Shown here in pieces: positions 1 through 11,445 of a stretch of DNA of 64,000 bases. The stretch covers positions 1 through 64,000 of the forward strand of contig AJFK01000033.1 in assembly GCA_000467715.1 (NCBI GenBank), given 5' to 3'. The notes beneath the pieces were generated by a model that saw only the letters and a program-made list of their open reading frames with translations, made no database searches and was not told the origin of the DNA. This DNA comes from Hysterium pulicare CBS 123377. Taxonomy: Eukaryota; Ascomycota; Dothideomycetes; Hysteriales; Hysteriaceae. The position numbers and the translations under genes were made by a program. How positions within the stretch are numbered: position 1 is the first letter of the stretch; every line of letters starts with the position of its first letter.

Positions 1-140
1 AAAAGAAGGATGATTTCGAAAACGACTGTAACGTACTTATGTAAGATACATACAACGTATGTGGAGAGCTGACAGGCGATCGATGGCCTCGAATACTATG
101 CACATTGCATGTCACCGTCACAACTACATATAAGAATGAC

Positions 141-1461
141 ATGCCACGACTCGCTACTGAGCTGCTACGGCATGCACGATCCTTAGATCCTTTACTGCCT
201 TTACTACTTCGCCCATGTCGAGACCTGACAGCGGCTCAAAACGAATTGCGATGGCTCCGCGAACATGCCCTCGAGACGACCCGAAATGCGTCCACTAGAA
301 GTCGCGTGCCAGGATGGAGGGCGCTTCTAAGGCAATTAGTGGAACAGAGGGCTTCCGGAGAACCCCTACAATATATCCTAGGTACAGAATATTTTGGAGA
401 GTTGAAGATTCACTGCAGGCCGGGTGTTTTGATCCCTCGGTATGACGATATGTGCCTGTGGTTCCTCGCTTTTAATTACTGACTTGGCCTCCTCTATCCA
501 GACAAGAGACTGCTGCATCTGTTATTCACCTTGTTTCTCTGATCCGTCAATCTAGAGCGCTTCCGTCCGAACTACGCGTCCTGGACCTCTGCAGTGGGAC
601 CGGCTGTATTCCTATCCTTTTCCAGCATCAATTCAATAAAATACCGAGAGACGACGTTAAGCTTCGATTAATGGGTGTGGATATCTCTTCCGTTGCCCTT
701 CGGTTAGCGCGATACAACCTTCGATGCTTGCTAGAGGACCAATACGATAAGCTACATCAGTGGGAGAATCGTGCTGGATGGAGACGAAAGTACAAGAAAC
801 ACAACATGCTCAAACCTCGAGTAGATGACTTGAAAAATACCGAATTTCGATCAGAAAGCAAGCTCGAACTGCTTCCTGCGGATGTTTTCATTGATCCCTT
901 GAATGCCCGTAGGCTCTACCCTCCGTCATTTACAGCCGCTCTGAACTTTACAGAAAAGCCACGTTTCTGGGACATATTGATTTCGAACCCACCTGTACGC
1001 AGACTTCCGTCCATAATCCTTACATATCTCCGCTAAGAAAAGTACAGTACATTTCGCCGAAGTCCTATTCACGGACAACTGCGAAATCCGTGCGGAACTT
1101 TGAACCAAGACTGGCGCTTGTTCCTCCAACCGAGAGTGGCAAATCAGATACCGAGCAAGGCGATGCATTTTTCCCTCGCCTTATAGCAATAGCCAAGCAG
1201 GTGGAAGCAAAGATTGCTCTATTTGAAGTGGCAGATTTGGAACAGGCTCTTAGAGTTGCCCGTATGGCTCGAGATACACAGTACTTTGACGGCGTAGAAG
1301 TGTGGAGAGATCAACCTGATCTAAAGCCATTGGCTACTGGGGATGAGCCCCAGGACGAATTTGAAGTGTTAGGCCAAGGCCACGGTCGCTCCGTCCTGTG
1401 TTGGACAATGCGAGGAGCAGAATGGCTAGGGAAGAGGAACATCGTCCCATCCTCAGATTAA
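141..1461 (+). CDS. MTQ1: HemK/PrmC-type glutamine methyltransferase, mitochondrial release factor (frame break inside)
   Basis: Family role: N5-methylation of the GGQ glutamine of the mitochondrial translation release factor, using AdoMet. Exon 1 is 141-439. An intron at 440-501 (GTATGA...CCAG) joins IPR to QETAAS. Exon 2 runs from 502. Seen in order: the N-terminal HemK helical region with GEPLQYILGTEYFG, the AdoMet motif LDLCSGTGC, the acidic VDIS strand end, then ISNPP. The catalytic NPPY motif is split. After NPP at 994, 26 nt intervene before TAC-ATA-TCT-CCG (YISP) resumes in another frame at 1021, followed by a well conserved C-terminus ending GQGHGRSVLCW...GAEWLGK. Without those 26 nt the protein would be 410 aa. 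26 nt is too short for a normal intron, so this is a mutation, an assembly error or a very unusual intron. I start at the ATG at 141 because it gives the usual MPRLxxxLLRxAR opening; an in-frame TTG lies upstream. Confidence 0.75.
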
Positions 1462-1941
1462 GACCGTCCGACGCATACAGCTGCCAAAGCTGCTGCTGCC
1501 AATTGCTCAACCATGGGTTCATCAAATTCCCTTTCCCCAATTCCATTTGCTTGAATCTCAAAAATTGGCTCCGAAGAACTCTGGCTTTCTTCGATTTGAT
1601 TGGTGTGTCGTTCGTCATGTGCTTTCGATCCAGGTGGCTTTAGCTGCTTCACGCTTCTCGTTATACCTAGCTAATACACCGGTGCTCAGCATATACCACT
1701 AATATTTCTTGTTCTCCGCTTTGGACACAACTACTACATAAATGGCAGCTGATGCGGTTCCCTCGTCGAGTGGTTTTCCATCATCTTTGTCATCGAAATA
1801 CACTCACCCTATTATTGATTGTATAGGCAAAACAAAGCTAGATTCTATGAGATTATGACAACCATAGCTACTGTTAAATGATGGCCGAAGAGGCAGAGTT
1901 TAAATCTCCGACCGTCAGTATACTACATTTGATGGATTCTT
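1462..1941. other. Convergent intergenic region, MTQ1 / NmrA-like
   Basis: These 480 bp separate two convergent 3' ends. I see no convincing coding exon. Short open frames continue past the MTQ1 stop on both strands but have no recognisable motif. It probably holds both 3' UTRs. Confidence 0.5.
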
Positions 1942-2862
1942 CTACTGGGTCCTCGCAAATCCACTCTCCTCTTTCAACCAAGTCGCATAGTCCAACATCC
2001 CCGGATGTAGTTCACGACACAAGGGCACGTTAGCCCCATATCCTTCTACTTCAAACCACTTGAACATCTCCCCGACTTCCTCCTTTTTGAAAAATTTGAC
2101 CGCTGAGCCGACCAGACACGGCACCATCTTCACGTCAGTTCCAATCACCTCCTTATAGATCCTCGCCGCTTCGGTTCCAGTTAGTTCGTCGCCCGCCAAA
2201 GATATTGCTGCGTTGTGGTACTTGGTATCGCTAGGATATAGAAACGCTTGGGCAGCGAACCACCCAATATCCTTGGTTGAAATTGTCTGGAGCTTCTTAT
2301 TGCCCATCTGCTCCCACATACGGGCAAATCCTTGGCCGTGAATATCCTGTGTGTGGTTCTCGAAAAAGGTAGTGGGTCGCAGAATGGTGTATATAGGCTT
2401 TCCGCCATGAGCAGCCACTTGATCTTCCAAGTACTTCTCAATAGTATGTTTGGCCCTAAGATTGGCCACCGGAGTAGGGTTGGTGGGCGATTTTTCCGGT
2501 CCACCGCGGTCGCCCGAAGAGTAAACTATGTGCTCCACTCCATTCGAAATGGCGAGGTCGACAAGAGCTTTACCTTGAGTCTCTTCGACATTGGAACCCG
2601 GAGAGTTTACTTGGACGCTGAACACGCCGTAGAGTGGGCCAGCTTGATCAAAAATGGCCGAGGGATTGTCGAGATCACCTTCGATAAGGGAAACGTTCGG
2701 CTTGGAGGCCAAGGTTTGGGCGCTCTTTGATTGTTTGGAGCGCGTTACTGCAAGAATATTGAAGTCGTTGCCATAGGGGGATGAGAGGAGAGCGCTGATC
2801 AAGGCGCTACCTTGTTTGCCAGTGGCGCCAGTGACAAGGATAGTTTTTAGGGGCTGAGACAT
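1942..2862 (-). CDS. NmrA-like NAD(P)-binding protein (atypical SDR)
   Basis: An intronless frame of 306 aa. It opens with a beta strand and the glycine motif TGATGKQGSAL (about residues 11-21), the NmrA variant of the Rossmann dinucleotide site. It continues with the HIVYSSGD strand, an ILRPTTFFEN segment and a C-terminal substrate lobe, as in NmrA/HSCARG proteins. These bind NAD(P) and act as redox sensors (nitrogen repression in the founding member) or as small-molecule reductases; the sequence does not say which. No classical YxxxK catalytic pair stands out. The ATG at 2862 (MSQPLKTILVTGA) places the Rossmann motif near the start as usual. An in-frame ATG at 2970 would add 36 Ser/Thr/His-rich residues and is less likely unless it serves as a targeting peptide. 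Its 3' end faces the MTQ1 3' end. Confidence 0.85.
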   Translation of the reverse strand: MSQPLKTILVTGATGKQGSALISALLSSPYGNDFNILAVTRSKQSKSAQTLASKPNVSLIEGDLDNPSAIFDQAGPLYGVFSVQVNSPGSNVEETQGKALVDLAISNGVEHIVYSSGDRGGPEKSPTNPTPVANLRAKHTIEKYLEDQVAAHGGKPIYTILRPTTFFENHTQDIHGQGFARMWEQMGNKKLQTISTKDIGWFAAQAFLYPSDTKYHNAAISLAGDELTGTEAARIYKEVIGTDVKMVPCLVGSAVKFFKKEEVGEMFKWFEVEGYGANVPLCRELHPGMLDYATWLKEESGFARTQ

Positions 2863-3748
2863 GTTTGGACTGGTATTGGATTTCGTTGCGAGAGGGCTAT
2901 GCGTAGATTGAGTCTGTAATGGAGTAGATTTGAAGTGGGAATGCTGATGGAAAGATTTGGTAAGAGCCAAAAGTGAAAGGAAGTCGAGCTAAATAACACA
3001 AATTGATGGAGATGTTGCATGCATAGCCTCCCAATTGTTGTTCCGCACCACTTTTTAAAAATAGCTTGAACTGGATTCAGGAGGTTCAACTGTTGTCCGA
3101 ATTACGGGGCTGAAACGCTTTGTGACAGCTCTAACGAAGAACGCGGAGAAAAAAGAAGTCCAAGATTTGAGCGCTCTGCGACTGTGTTCGACGCATTTTC
3201 ATTTATTGCGGCCGTAGTGAGGAATATGAACCTGGTGATAGGCCGCTTGTTGGGAGACCCCGAAACGTGCAAGTCGGCGGCGGGACGTTGAGTCTTCCAC
3301 CATCTGCTTACTAATCGGCTAGATATTAAGCCGATGCCTAGGTACCTTCGTCTGCGGTACATGACCTTGCTCCCTAAAATCTCTGAAGAGTGCTAGGAGC
3401 AAGAGTGTGAACATATATGGGAAGGGACTTGAGTAAAGTCCACAGACTTACCTGGTCGTGTACTTTCTGGGCCTTGTGATGCACAGAAGATTGCTGCACT
3501 GTTAAAATAGCTGGAGGTTAGGTTGATTTTCTACCATATATCACAATAGAAGGCTATGCGCACGATATCTTGGTGTCTGCTGAGAGGACTAGATACTCCT
3601 TTAGGGCCACTTTAACAATAGTATATGTGCCTGGACACATCACTCGGAAAACAAAAAGATTGAATATAACGACCCATTACTTTTGATCTCGTTAGGCGCT
3701 GTTCTATACAGATCCAAACACCGTTAACAAACGCATAATTCTACCATC
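2863..3748. other. Intergenic region with a repeat fragment
   Basis: This 886 bp stretch lies upstream of the NmrA-like gene and downstream of the permease. No coding exon is supported. It holds a degenerate copy of the dispersed repeat (about 3546-3635). It also holds an 18-bp string, TTTTCATTTATTGCGGCC at 3196-3213, repeated exactly at 15608-15625. Confidence 0.5.
3546..3635 (+). repeat. Dispersed repeat, copy A (partial)
   Basis: Aligns by eye to about 43009-43105: shared AGAAG-CTATGC, TATC-G-TG, CTAGATACTCC-TTAG and GTATATG-GCC blocks in the same order. It lacks the GGGGTTGATGCGCAGC core of the other copies. Most differences are transitions, as expected for an old copy, possibly one hit by repeat-induced point mutation. 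Class unknown. Confidence 0.5.
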
Positions 3749-5888
3749 TCAGCTCCTCCACCTCTTCCAAAACTTCCACTTGATGCTCTTCTCATTTCCT
3801 TCTTCCCCATCCAAATGCCTAAATCGTCCCCGTTCTTTCTTATGTCTTCGCCCAACCCATCCAAACCAAATTCCCAATCCGACACCCATGAATGCAATAA
3901 CGACGAGTGTCTGCACAGGCTGCGCAAACACAGCTCTACTAAGTAAGAACAGACTAACGCAGCAGAAGATAATTGGGGTGGTAATCCACGTCTTGTACGG
4001 TCTCTCCAACATAGGTTCTCTGACTCTTAGAACGATTAGGCCAAGTACCGCAAGGAAGTAAAATGTGTAGCCCGCTACGCCGTAGAAGGTTACTAGAGTG
4101 TCGAAAGAGCCGATGACGATGTAGACAGCTGTAATAACGAGGTTGAGCGTCATGGCTAAGATAGGCGTGAAGAAGAATCCGGCATCTGGGTCCGCGAAGA
4201 GCTCCACCACCTTTCTTTTCCACCCTTGCAGTTTTCCTTCTTTCGCATTTACATGTAAGCTGTGCAGGCGTATTGCTCTATGGGCCTTGCCCCAACCAAT
4301 GCTTCCAAAAATTCCAGGGAGATACCCTTCTTTCCCAGCCGCATACACTAGTCTCCCACTCGTAAACGTAGTTGCATTCAAAGCGCCAAAACATGACCCG
4401 GAAACGAAGAGAGCGAGAATTAGAGAGCCAATGGGACCATAAACTTGGGATCCGAAGGCTACGGCTACGGTGTTGGAGGATTCGATTATAGAGAGCGGCA
4501 GGACGAGAAAGTACGATAGGTTGGCCAGGAGATAGAAGGCGATTACGAGGGGAAGAGACGTGTGGATCACGCGTGGGAGATCTCGAGTAGGGTTCTTAAA
4601 TTCGGCCGTTACGTAGTTAACCTATTGTTGGAGTTAGTCGAAGGCTCCAGAAGTGGGTTTGTGAATGTGACTGAACAAAGCATCATGACGTCGTTATCAG
4701 AGCATGGATAAGGGGATGGGAATGCGTGTGAGTATGAATAAAACTCGAATATTAATCGTGACGCTGAAGCCCCAAAGCACCGTAGACGTCGAAACACTGA
4801 GAGAAATCACAAGACTGATGAAGAGTTGGAAGCCTTACATTATCCCATCCGTCAAATGCCCATAATCCCGCATACAGAGCAACCGCCCAATTGGAAACAT
4901 TAGTATTTGTGCCGTCAAACCATCCATGCTTTTTCCAATCATCACTCGCTTTCCCTTGGTAAGAGAGTCCTGTGGCGGCGACCACAATGCCAGTGATAGC
5001 AACACCAAGTAGCGCAACGAACTTCATAAACATGAACACATCGGCACTGCGGGTTCCCAACTTCGTAGATAAGCAGTTAAGGAACGTGACCAGGAAGAGG
5101 CCAGCGAAGGCAACAACTTTATTCAGCCATTCGCTGGCTTCCGCAGCGTCGGCTCCAATTGCTGCACGCACGCAGTATTCGCCGAAAATGATAGCAATGA
5201 TTGCCGCGGAGCCGGGCTTCAAGACGCAAACAGCGCACCAGGTGAATAGGAAGCCTGCCCATTCGCCGAATATCTTTGACAGATAGACTTGCGCGCCACC
5301 ATTTAATGGTATGGCTCCTCCGAGCTCAGCATAACTGGCTGCTCCTGTCCAGGCTAGAACTCCAGCGACAGCCCAGACGATTAGAGAAGCGCCTGGTGAG
5401 CCTGCATTTATATTGACTTGGCTTGGCGAGGAGAAGATGCCTGAACCTATGATAAGTCCTACTACCAATGATAGTCCGTTCAGATATGTGAGAGACTTTT
5501 GTTTCTCCAAACCGCCATTAAGCGCATTCGTGGGGTCAAGAGAAGGATTCGAGGGCGCGCCCAGGGCAGTATAGCCTTGTGCGGTTGAAGAGAGAGGGAA
5601 GAGATTCGGGGCGAAATCGAAGGCAGAGGAGACGGAGTATGAGCGATTGTGACGATTGGGTCGTTGGCCGTTTGCTGCTGGGTTCAACTCTGAAAGAGGG
5701 TCTTCATCGTCGAAAGAAACTCTTTGGGAGGAACGAAGACCGGACGAAGACGATGAATCTAGCGAGCTTCTTTGCGAGAGGTGCGAGGAGGATGCAAGGG
5801 ATGCAAGCTCGAGAGAGTCGCGGGGGGGATGTGCGGAGGCGCTTTGGAGGGTCGAATAAGTTGCGCGAGACATTGCTACCTGGGCCAC
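3749..5888 (-). CDS. APC-superfamily amino-acid permease (L-type / methionine-permease-like)
   Basis: Two exons on the minus strand, 4839-5888 and 3749-4621, with a 217-nt intron (4622-4838, GTAAGG...TAG) joining AFDGWDN to VNYV; together 640 aa. Residues 1-130 are a Ser-rich cytosolic tail. From LNGLSLVVGLIIGSGIF onward there are about 12 hydrophobic helices. The GSGIF loop in TM1 and the AFDGWDNVNYVTAEFKNP segment in TM6 and after it are characteristic of LAT/MUP-type transporters, where they line the substrate site. The C-terminus is a Lys/Arg/Trp-rich cytosolic tail. Likely role: proton-coupled or exchange uptake of large neutral amino acids or methionine at the plasma membrane. The substrate is inferred from the family. 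The gene shares a 337-bp divergent promoter with the leucyl-tRNA synthetase gene. Confidence 0.88.
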
Positions 5889-6225
5889 GAGTACAAAGCA
5901 GCCATTACCGGCGATGGATGTGCGAAGGGGATGTGGTGGCGGGCCCCTTTATTGCGCAAGCTGGCTCGGTATAGCGGGCGCAGGTTGATGTTGAGGAAGA
6001 GGGAGAGGAAGAGGAAGAGGAAGAGGAAGGGTAGGCCATTGGACGGAGGATCAATGCTGCAGCCCACCACAATACCCAAAGTACTGCAGCCCGCATGGGG
6101 TTTAGCCGCGTGTCGCGAACGAGCTTCGAGAAAACTCCGTCCAAGGAGCACCTGCATCTACACACCTGGGCACATTCACTGGTTGCAATGCCGCCTTTGC
6201 GACGGCATGGTCCCCGTTCCAGGTA
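5889..6225. promoter_or_regulatory. Divergent promoter, permease / mitochondrial LeuRS
   Basis: These 337 bp lie between two divergently transcribed start codons, so both promoters must lie here. It contains a purine run of GAGGAA units at about 5993-6031, giving a strongly strand-asymmetric R/Y tract of the kind that excludes nucleosomes. No specific factor site is assigned. Confidence 0.55.
5993..6031 (+). repeat. GAGGAA/GGAAGA microsatellite
   Basis: About six imperfect hexamer units of an uninterrupted purine tract on the + strand, placed mid-way in the divergent promoter. It is a candidate length-variable element. Confidence 0.8.
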
Positions 6226-9200
6226 ATGCGAGGCCTCGCTCTTCTCTCGCCAGGCTGGAGGCCGTTCCGTCGTGCGCCTCCCCGCCTCCGCCGCGCCGCA
6301 TCTTCCCACAACGATCGGACAGCATGGGCAGCACTGCACCTGCCGGCAATTGATGCAAAGTGGCAGGCACGATGGAAGGACCACACGCCCGCAGAGAGAG
6401 CCAAATCCCCATGGCGCCAGCCAGACCAGGGGAAAGCCTACATCCTACCAATGTTCCCCTATCCTTCCGGAACGCTTCACCTGGGCCACCTCCGCGTCTA
6501 CACCATTTCCGACGTCCTGGCGCGGTACAAGCAACTGCAAGGCTATGAGGTCATACATCCAATCGGCTGGGATGCTTTCGGCCTGCCTGCTGAGAATGCT
6601 GCCATCGAACGCGGTGTCAATCCGGAGACTTGGACAAGGCAGAATATTGCCAAGATGAAGACGCAGATGTTGGCTATGGGTGGCCGATGGGACTGGGATA
6701 GGGTATGCTGAGCTGCTCTGTGGGGTGTCAATCTTGGGCCAGTGCTAATTGCCCATCTCCCTTTGCATAGGAGCTCATGACCTGCGACCCTTCCTTCTAC
6801 AAGCACACCCAACGCATCTTCCTCATGCTTTACGAAAGAGGCCTAGCATACCAAGCCGAGGCTGTCGTCAACTGGGATCCAGTGGACAATACCGTTCTCG
6901 CCAACGAACAGGTGTGACTTTCTCTCGTCGACCAATATCGAGCTGCTAACGAGGTTAGGTTGATGCCAATGGTGATTCATGGAGATCTGGGGCCAAAGTT
7001 GAGAGGCGAAAGCTCAAACAATGGTTCCTAAAGATCAAAGAGTTTCAGGAGCCTCTCTTGCAGGATATGGACCTTCTTGCTCGGGAAAACAAGTGGCCTG
7101 AAAGGGTCTTAGCTATGCAAAGGAACTGGCTGGGAAAGTCTGAGGGTGTCAAGCTCCGATTTAATATTGAAGACTGTCATCAGAATCAGTCGGGAGCCGT
7201 TGAGATTTTCACGACAAGGGCAGACACGTTGTTCGGCGTCCAATACATTGCCTTATCCCTCCGTCATCCCGTTGTTTTGGAAAGGGCGAAGACAGACAAG
7301 GCTCTGCAGGATTTCCTTTGCGATGCTTCAAAGCTGCCGGCAGACTCCAAACTCGGCTTTTGTATCTCTGATATATTAGCGAGGAATCCCGTTTTCGCGG
7401 TATCGGGCGGTCAATCGGCTCTTGAGAACGAGCTTGTTCCTGTTTACGTGGCACCCTACGTATTGGATGACTATGGCTCGGGAGCTGTTATGGGTGTACC
7501 TGGACATGACACTCGCGACTATGAGTTTTGGCGGACAAATCAGGGCGGTCGCCCAATATGGAAAGTCGTTGTACCACCTGGAGTTACTACTCCCGAAGCT
7601 TCGATCTTATTTACTGGCGACAATGACAAACCTCATGTCATGAAAGGGACTCTAACTAATGCGGCTGGGGATCTTGCTGGGCTAACCTCTGATGAAGCTA
7701 TCAACCAGGTCGTAGAAAGGTTTGAAGCCGCTGGGCTTTACGTCGAGAAGACAGCAAATTGGCGCCTGCGCGATTGGCTCATTAGCCGGCAGCGTTACTG
7801 GGGGACTCCAATTCCAATCATTCACTGTCACACGTGCGGTCCGATCCCTGTGCCGGAGACAGATCTACCTGTTGAGCTTCCCCAGGTGTCGGATAAGCTT
7901 CTCAAAGGCAGGTCTGGAAATGTTCTGGAACACCTCCGAGGGTGGAAAACAACGACCTGCCCAAAATGCGGTTCCGTCGCTGAACGCGAAACAGATACCA
8001 TGGACACATTCATGGATTCCTCTTGGTATTTTATGAGATTCTTGGACCCGGGAAATAAGGAGTCTCCAATCAGCCCTCTCAAAGCCGAATCGGATATGCC
8101 TGTAGACATATATGTGGGAGGAGTGGAACATGCGATATTACATCTTCTCTACTCTCGATTCATATCTAAATTCCTCGCAACTACCCCTCTCTGGCCTGGC
8201 GGCGGCGGTCCTACCAACAAAGGCGAGCCTTTCAAGCAATTGATTACTCAAGGTATGGTGCATGGTCGCACCTACACGGATCCTCAGAATCCTGGCCGAT
8301 TTCTGCGCTCAGAGGAGATCGACTTTACGGAATCTGAAATGCCTGTCATCAAATCCAATGGATTGAGTCCAGTCGTGAGCTTCGAAAAGATGTCAAAGAG
8401 TAAACACAACGGTGTCGATCCTAGCGCTACGATAGCAAGATATGGTGCAGACGCTACAAGAGCGCATATTCTATTTCAGGCGCCTGTAAGTGATGTACTT
8501 GAGTGGGATGAAGGCAGCATTATCGGCATTCATCGTTGGTTTACGCGACTGCTTCGACTCTCCAATGTGCATTGGTTTCCCGCCATCCTGCTTAAGGGAT
8601 TCGAGCCGCCAAACGATATAGACTTGCGTATCACGGACCTTCTCGACTTGTGCCTTTCCGAAGGGAAGTTGAAAGTACCCAGTCAGAACGGTGTACGACT
8701 GGTCGTGGACACGTCTGATCTGGCCTCCAATCTTAAAAAGGAAGAAGCCGACCTGTGGATACTAACTCAAAAGACGATCGACAGCGTTACCAGCGCATAT
8801 TCGGAAGCTATATCTCTAAACACAGTCATTTCGGATCTAATGACACTGACGAATAAGATTTTCGATATGCCACACAGGTCCGCACTTACCCCTCGTGTAC
8901 AGTATCTGTCTATGGTTCACCTTCTCCGTATGCTTGCACCCGTCGCACCCGCTATGGCCGAAGAGTGCTGGGAGATCATGCATACCAAGGTATGCCATAA
9001 AAATACTCTGCAATCCAAGCATCCCTTGGGCCTCAGCGGTGGCCCCAGTATATTTGCGCACGGATTCCCCAAAGCCCACATGGATGACTTAGCTCTATTG
9101 GATGTGCGACAAACATGCGCTGTCCAACGCGATGGGAAATTGAAATTCAGCATTGATATCCGGAAGCCACCCGCAGAAATTTTAAACTTAGGGGATCATA

Positions 9201-9514
9201 GCCAAAGTCTAACAAGTTATGTGCTGGAAACGCTGAAATCGGATCCCGTGGGCGAAGAATGGCTGAAGTTTGATGGAAAGATGTGGCGATATGAAGGTAG
9301 CAGCCCGTGGCCTGAATGGGTGAGTGGAATACTACCAAAAGGTTGGAACGCTATCGTTGTCAGAGGAGGGAAGACAATAAATTTCATTACTCCTAAGAAA
9401 ACCAAGGGGAAAACAAGACCTGGTCCAGGTGCCGGAGCAGGAATCAAACCCGAAGCTAGGGCTAAAGCCAAATGCAAAGCCAAAGCAAACAGCAAGGCCA
9501 AAGCCAAAGTCTAA
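6226..9514 (+). CDS. NAM2: Leucyl-tRNA synthetase, mitochondrial
   Basis: Charges mitochondrial tRNA-Leu with leucine. Three exons: 6226-6702, 6771-6911 and 6959-9514, with introns of 68 and 47 nt (branch sites GCTAATT and GCTAACG); 1057 aa. The N-terminus ([11 protein letters not shown], then [13 protein letters not shown]) is an Arg-rich mitochondrial presequence. The class I signature HLGH follows YPSGTL at about residue 85. The zinc-type module CHTCG...CPKCG lies within the catalytic core. KMSKS occurs as [11 protein letters not shown]. The CP1 editing domain ([20 protein letters not shown]) is present. The C-terminus has a Lys/Ala-rich tail of about 38 residues ([17 protein letters not shown]) beyond the normal end, perhaps for RNA contact. 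In yeast the orthologue also helps group I intron splicing; whether that applies here is unknown. Confidence 0.95.
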
Positions 9515-10079
9515 AGCGTCTGCTCTAGCGAAAGGAAATAAGTCCATGCGTGTGGAAAGAGCTTCTACGGAGGTACGGCTGTAAGCCGATTCTCAACATT
9601 TCAAACGTAAGAAACTGAGTATTCCACACAAGCATGAGTCTCGTTGGGAAGGGCGAGGGAGCAGGAAGGTGCCTGAGAAGAGTGAGATGAAGACTAGACG
9701 TGGAAGACATAAGATATTTATGTTTGGCTGTAACTTCACACCTATGTAAACTTTTCTTGTATTTGTATTATATTCGGCTAGTCGTAGGATGCATACCTGG
9801 ATTATGACTTTCCATACTCCATTCTCAGTAAAGGCCTATGATGATGCTCGCAGAAGTATACTATACAAAAAGGGACGATTCTTATGTTTTTGAATTGCCT
9901 TGCTGGACGATATAGGTTGAGGGGAAGTTCTTGCCTTTTTGCTTGACGAAGGGCGATGTTGCACATTCGGAGATGGCGGAATGTCTCCGCGTTGGGTATT
10001 GAGGACCCAGACATTTTACCCATGCCTATCCGTATCACGAAGCCTCTATCACTCACGCCCGTTTCTCTTCTCATATGAC
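9515..10079. other. Intergenic region, LeuRS / AIM32
   Basis: These 565 bp hold the LeuRS 3' UTR and the AIM32 promoter. The open frame reading into AIM32 from 9939 begins at a non-ATG codon and is not taken as coding. Nothing else is recognised. Confidence 0.45.
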
Positions 10080-11142
10080 ATGTACCTGAATCGTTGGAGA
10101 AGGCATATAGCATCAGCTTCAAACTTTCAAGTTCGCCTTGCATCCTCCACACCGCGCCCACGCATCTCCATTCCTCCTCCGTTCACGGTGATAGAAACAT
10201 GTCCGTCGCCAACATGTGCCTGTCGCCCGGCTCCTGCAGATCTCGACATAGATCGAAAATCTGCACTGAATGGCACTATGGCCGCTTATGCGGAGCAGCT
10301 CTTGATATGTACGGGGAAAGATGACTGGAAAAGCCGTATTGACGAGGACGACGACGCGGAGTTTGTGAGACGGCTGAGGGGCGTTCTGGGGAAGGGAGGG
10401 AAACTTTTCGATGTTTGTTTGTTCCCCTGCTTTTATGAATCTGTAATATATAGCGACAAGAGGCAATGGCTAAAAACGGTGGTTGTAGCCGTTCAATAAC
10501 ATTATGATCACAAATTCCTCCTTCAAATCCGCAACCCGGTCAGGAACCTCCGCATATCTCCTTCCCAGCTTCAAATATATACCTACTCTACCACAAACGT
10601 CGGAATCGATTGAAAAGTTTGCGTCGGGCTTCTTGAGCGCTATCGAACTCCACCAGGCTCATAATGTGTTATCGGAAAAGCAGAAGAAGGTCTTGATGAG
10701 GAACTCAGATCTCCAGGTCGAATTCTCGGACATGAGAAATATAAGTGAGATCATTGTTCTAATATGTGGACATGGTGGCCGAGATCAGCGCTGTGGTATT
10801 CTGGGACCACTGCTGAGAGCTGAGTTCGAAGAGAAGCTAAGGATGAAAGGGATAGCTCTGAGTGCGGATCCGCCTGTAGAGGATCGATCAAACGGTGGCT
10901 GTCTGTCTGCTAGGGTGGGCCTGATAAGTCACATCGGCGGTCACAAATATGCTGGCAATGTGATTGTCTATATTCCACCTTCGTTCAAAGAGAACGCACT
11001 TGCAGGGAAGGGGATCTGGTACGGAAGAGTTGGGCCGGAGCACGTGGAAGGCATTATCTCCGAGACCATCTTGAGTGGAAAGGTGATCAAAGACATGTTC
11101 AGAGGGGGGGTCAAGCAAGGTGGAGAGATTTTGAGGCTGTAG
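10080..11142 (+). CDS. AIM32: AIM32-type thioredoxin-like [2Fe-2S] protein (sucrase/ferredoxin-like)
   Basis: Two exons, 10080-10412 and 10489-11142, with a 76-nt intron (GTTTGT...GTAG) joining KLFD to PFNNIMITNSSF; 328 aa. The first residues (MYLNRWRRHIASASNFQVRLASS) look like a mitochondrial presequence. The family's iron-sulfur ligands are visible: CGHGGRDQRCG (two Cys) and HIGGHKYAGN (two His), the C-x8-C / H-x3-H pattern of the sucrase/ferredoxin-like family. Cysteines CPSPTCACR occur earlier. Yeast Aim32 is a dual matrix/intermembrane-space redox protein linked to Mia40/TIM quality control. The ATG at 10080 is preferred because it gives the targeting peptide. Confidence 0.88.
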
Positions 11143-11445
11143 GATAATCGAGATTGGTCAGGAGTGACAGGATTGGATTTTGGCTAGACGCACTTTAGTC
11201 CCCTATTCCAGGTATAGAGCTTTTGTACCAGAATGTACTCTCGGCGTGAATTGGAGTAAATCCTAGTTGAGTTGTACAAAGGGTCAATACCTCCTGATAC
11301 AAATATGTTTTGAATCATTATTGATAGGAAACAATGGAGCTTGGACCCTTTCCTCGAAAGCTCTTAAAATCAAAGCTCCCCATCCCCCTCTTCTTCGCAG
11401 CACAATGTTTCCACTCATGCGCAGGTAACAGGTATAGCCATCACA
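11143..11445. other. Short intergenic region, AIM32 / CYC2
   Basis: Just over 300 bp holding the 3' UTR of AIM32 and the promoter of CYC2. A tiny upstream frame (ATG at about 11404, seven codons) precedes the CYC2 start and could act as a uORF. Nothing else is seen. Confidence 0.4.

Noticed and set aside
2332-2730. 132-codon frame opposite the NmrA-like gene
   Set aside because: It is the antisense shadow of a well conserved Rossmann protein.
9939-10079. N-terminal extension of AIM32
   Set aside because: It begins at a non-ATG codon and adds 47 residues ahead of a clear mitochondrial presequence.
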